From Porticoccaceae bacterium (lineage in GTDB: Bacteria > Pseudomonadota > Gammaproteobacteria > Pseudomonadales > Porticoccaceae): DNA of 14,081 bases. Both the position numbers and the translations under genes were made by a program. The first letter of the stretch is position 1. Every line of letters begins with the position of its first letter. The notes below the pieces were generated by a model, which was given only the letters and a program-made list of their open reading frames with translations, did no database searches and was not told the DNA's origin. Where the stretch lies: the NCBI GenBank assembly GCA_023228865.1, contig JALOAH010000093.1, positions 1 to 14,081 of the forward strand, in the 5' to 3' direction. Positions 13,990 to 14,081 of this stretch are shown in pieces.

Positions 13990-14081
13990 CTAACCCAGCA
14001 TCAGTGATGCGGTATTCAGCAACTGGATTCTGCTGTCTTTTTCTGTCGCCGACAGGGCTTCGTTGAGCACGGCCTGACCCT
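13990..14081 (-). CDS. C-terminal end of an unknown protein (partial)
   Basis: A minus frame enters from the right edge and ends at TAG (13990-13992), giving 29 visible residues that end EKDSRIQLLNTASLMLG. The segment looks helical and soluble. It is followed by a hairpin at 13960-13976, as expected for a real gene end. There is too little sequence to name a family. Being upstream of the receptor on the same strand, it could encode a regulator of the cassette, but nothing visible shows this. Confidence 0.5.
   Translation of the reverse strand, partial: GQAVLNEALSATEKDSRIQLLNTASLMLG

Overview
The window looks like chromosomal DNA of a free-living, lipid-oxidising Gram-negative bacterium, most likely a marine-type gammaproteobacterium (Cellvibrionales or Spongiibacteraceae-like). 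The reasons are a TonB-dependent receptor, a cytochrome b561/YceI pair, a fadA-type thiolase, REP-like palindromes of the Pseudomonas style, and moderate GC with AT-rich intergenic stretches. The taxonomic call is inference; no rRNA or tRNA gene is present to anchor it.

Left part (1-2221, minus strand): a YceI-domain lipoprotein is followed 4 bases later by a cytochrome b561 protein whose C-terminus enters a second YceI domain before the window edge cuts it. A roughly 500-base gene-free stretch follows. It holds several stacked inverted repeats, including a 27-base arm pair of the TTCCCGCGCAGGCGGGAA type.

Centre-left (2222-5220): a thiolase on the minus strand has a good sigma-70 promoter and diverges from a stand-alone peptide deformylase. 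A REPIN-like pair of inverted REP hairpins separates the deformylase from an exported cyclase-family (kynurenine formamidase-like) metal hydrolase.

Centre-right (5262-13268, all minus strand): in transcription order this block holds a TonB-dependent receptor, three successive paralogous proteins of the DUF7064/DUF7065 (CrtC/AttH-like) kind, an APH-fold small-molecule kinase, a translationally coupled helical partner protein (GTGA overlap), and a TrmK-type tRNA methyltransferase. Spacing from the first DUF7064 protein to the kinase partner is tight (40, 25, 25 and -4 bases), so these five genes are probably one transcript. The receptor lies 209 bases upstream, behind a perfect 14-bp hairpin. 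My reading is an uncharacterised uptake-and-processing cassette: the receptor imports a hydrophobic ligand, the three beta-barrel-like proteins bind or hydrate it, and the kinase plus partner phosphorylates a hydroxyl group. The last pair resembles LvaA/LvaB, which act on 4-hydroxyacyl-CoA. This is the most interesting part of the window.

Right edge (13269-14081): about 720 gene-free bases contain a composite palindrome, an AT-rich tract with a perfect 9-1-9 dyad, and two terminator-like hairpins. The 3' end of one more minus-strand gene follows.
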